Of a stretch of 64,000 nucleotides of DNA, positions 62,712 to 64,000 are shown piece by piece (position 1 is the first letter of the stretch; each line of letters starts with the position of its first letter). This DNA comes from Aureimonas ureilytica DSM 18598 = NBRC 106430 (lineage in GTDB: Bacteria; Pseudomonadota; Alphaproteobacteria; Rhizobiales; Rhizobiaceae), in assembly GCF_000382705.1 (NCBI RefSeq), contig NZ_ARQE01000001.1, positions 1 through 64,000 on the forward strand, written 5' to 3'. The notes beneath the pieces are model-generated. The model searched no databases. It was not told the origin of the DNA and was given only the letters and a program-made list of their open reading frames with translations. A program made the translations under genes and the position numbers.

Positions 62712-63950
62712 TCAGGCCGCGCGTTCGAGGCCGCCGCCGCGCTGCTTGGCTCGGTAGGAGGCGGCATCGGCCGCGCGCAGCATGGGCTCGAGCTCCGCCC
62801 AGGCGGCCGGATCGACGCGGTAGCCGTAGCTGAATCCGATCCGCACGGGCGTGTCGCCGAGATCGTAGGGCTCGCAGAGGAACTCGACCAATCGCATGGC
62901 GAAGGCTTCCGCCTGTTCCGGATGATCCAGCCTCGGCTGGAGGATCACGAATTCGTCGCCGCCGGTGCGGATCGCGATGTCCCGCTCGCCGAGAAAGGCG
63001 TGGAGCCGGTCGGCGACGCGCCGCAGAAGCTCGTCACCCGCCGCGTGGCCCCAGCGGTCGTTCACGGTCTTGAAGTCGTCGAGATCGAAGCAATGCACCG
63101 CCGCGAAACCCTCCCCGCCGCCCGGAAACCAGAGCGCGGCCTCCTGAATGGCGAGGCGGTTGGACAGGCCCGTCAGGGCGTCGGTGCGGGCGAGATGCGC
63201 CATCTTCATGCGCAGCTCGATCTCCTCGGCGGACACCGCGTAGAGGTGGCGCACGCTCTCGAAACTACCGCCCAGGAAGAACAGGAAGATCACGCCCAGA
63301 ATGCGGTCGGGCGTGCCGCCGAAGGTCAGGGCGGACACGGCCGCCGGAAAGGCGGCGATCAGGAGCGCGGCGATGGCGAGCTTGGGGCGCAGGAAGATGC
63401 GCGCCGCGACGCCCGAGCAATAGCCGAAGACGAGGCCGGTCGCGAGCATGTGGAGCGTGGCGTCCGACTGGGCGAAGAGGCCCGCCGACAGGGCGCCGAC
63501 CGAGGAGGCCATGGCGCAGGTCGTCGCCCCATGCCCCAGTTCCCAGACCCGCGCCTCCTCCAGCGTGGCGGCCCCCTGGCCGAGACGGCGGCGATGCAGG
63601 CCGACGAGCGTCACCTTGGCGGCCGAGGCCAGGCCCCCGAGACAGGTCGCGGTCAGGATCGTGAGCGAGCCGAGCGCCGCATGGGCATAAAGACCGACCG
63701 CCAGAATCGTCAGCCCCATGATCGAGCTGGGAATCATGCTGAAGGCGAGCCCGGCGACGAGCGTGGTGTAGAGGCCGCTCGATTCGGGCCGGATGGCGAT
63801 CGAGCCATGGGGAAGCCGCGAGCGCCCCTTCCTCAGGACGCGACCCAGCAGCCCAAAGGACAGCCGGTCGACCCGGCCCCGCGCATCACTGGTCACGCCT
63901 CTATGCCGCCCTTCGTTGACGTTGCGGGAGATGATTTCGGGCTTCTTCAA
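62712..63950 (-). CDS. Membrane-anchored diguanylate cyclase (GGDEF)
   Basis: A 412-residue protein with a cytoplasmic N-terminus of about 60 residues, five or six transmembrane helices (about 60-215) and a GGDEF domain (about 240-405) starting at TDALTGLSNR, with DLDDFKTVNDRWGH and the intact active site RTGGDEFVIL. It should synthesise c-di-GMP. The N-terminal membrane part has no named sensor domain. ATG 63948-63950 is the longest start; the window ends 50 bp upstream, so the promoter is only partly visible. Confidence 0.88.
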   Translation of the reverse strand: MKKPEIISRNVNEGRHRGVTSDARGRVDRLSFGLLGRVLRKGRSRLPHGSIAIRPESSGLYTTLVAGLAFSMIPSSIMGLTILAVGLYAHAALGSLTILTATCLGGLASAAKVTLVGLHRRRLGQGAATLEEARVWELGHGATTCAMASSVGALSAGLFAQSDATLHMLATGLVFGYCSGVAARIFLRPKLAIAALLIAAFPAAVSALTFGGTPDRILGVIFLFFLGGSFESVRHLYAVSAEEIELRMKMAHLARTDALTGLSNRLAIQEAALWFPGGGEGFAAVHCFDLDDFKTVNDRWGHAAGDELLRRVADRLHAFLGERDIAIRTGGDEFVILQPRLDHPEQAEAFAMRLVEFLCEPYDLGDTPVRIGFSYGYRVDPAAWAELEPMLRAADAASYRAKQRGGGLERAA

Positions 63951-64000
63951 GCGAAGGTCAACGGCAAATGTTGCGGAAGATTATTACTAAGTCCGTCAAA

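Overview
The window is high-GC DNA from an alphaproteobacterium, most likely a Rhizobiales (Hyphomicrobiales) member; the housekeeping content would suit the Aurantimonadaceae, but I cannot fix the genus. Pointers are tesB-glnK-amtB next to ftsK, a ftsK/lolA/xth series on one strand, rpmI-rplT-pheS-pheT, an OmpR-type regulator resembling CenR/Otpr, and a TonB receptor preceded by a TGA-N9-TCA box of the kind read by the rhizobial iron regulator RirA. No rRNA, tRNA or CRISPR array was found.

Region 1 (1 to about 10,488) is the right-hand part of an integrated genomic island. A large serine recombinase (8760-10445) reads inward from the island end, and immediately beyond it lies only the 3' part of comM (10489-11382), beginning at the Walker A codons. 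The island appears to have entered comM at its nucleotide-binding loop; its left end and the comM 5' part lie outside the window. The cargo is a bdcA/bdcR-like pair (SDR reductase and TetR regulator), a frameshifted small resolvase, a complete four-gene QatABCD anti-phage operon (KAP ATPase, QatB, QueC-like QatC, TatD-like QatD) and a divergent DNA cytosine-5 methyltransferase with no visible restriction partner. It is best read as a defence island.

Region 2 (11.4-36.4 kb) is chromosomal backbone: a PfkB kinase, CysZ-like protein, endonuclease III, DUF2244 protein, cNMP-binding protein and response regulator, L,D-transpeptidase, YdeP-type molybdopterin oxidoreductase, PAS-like protein, rpmI-rplT-pheS-(membrane protein)-pheT, Gfo/Idh/MocA reductase, mepA, glk, MsbA-like exporter with dapB, gpmA, an aldo/keto reductase with divergent AraC regulator, and ppk2. 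Two inverted copies of a roughly 190-bp mosaic of five nested palindromes (11.39-11.57 and 15.03-15.21 kb) flank the pfkB-to-DUF2244 block; the copies differ by a compensatory base-pair change.

Region 3 (36.5-48.5 kb) is more accessory: a subtilase autotransporter, two gene-free stretches, a soluble PAS chemoreceptor, a MarR/SDR pair, a second endonuclease III, an Ada-like alkyl-DNA repair protein, and the TonB siderophore receptor. Region 4 (48.6-64 kb) carries xth, lolA, ftsK, amtB, glnK and tesB all on the minus strand, interrupted by a fluoroacetate-dehalogenase-type hydrolase, an ArsR-SRPBCC pair, clpP, a small lipoprotein, an NTF2-like and ParD-like pair, and two diguanylate cyclases. 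The glnK-amtB operon has a near-consensus sigma-54 promoter.
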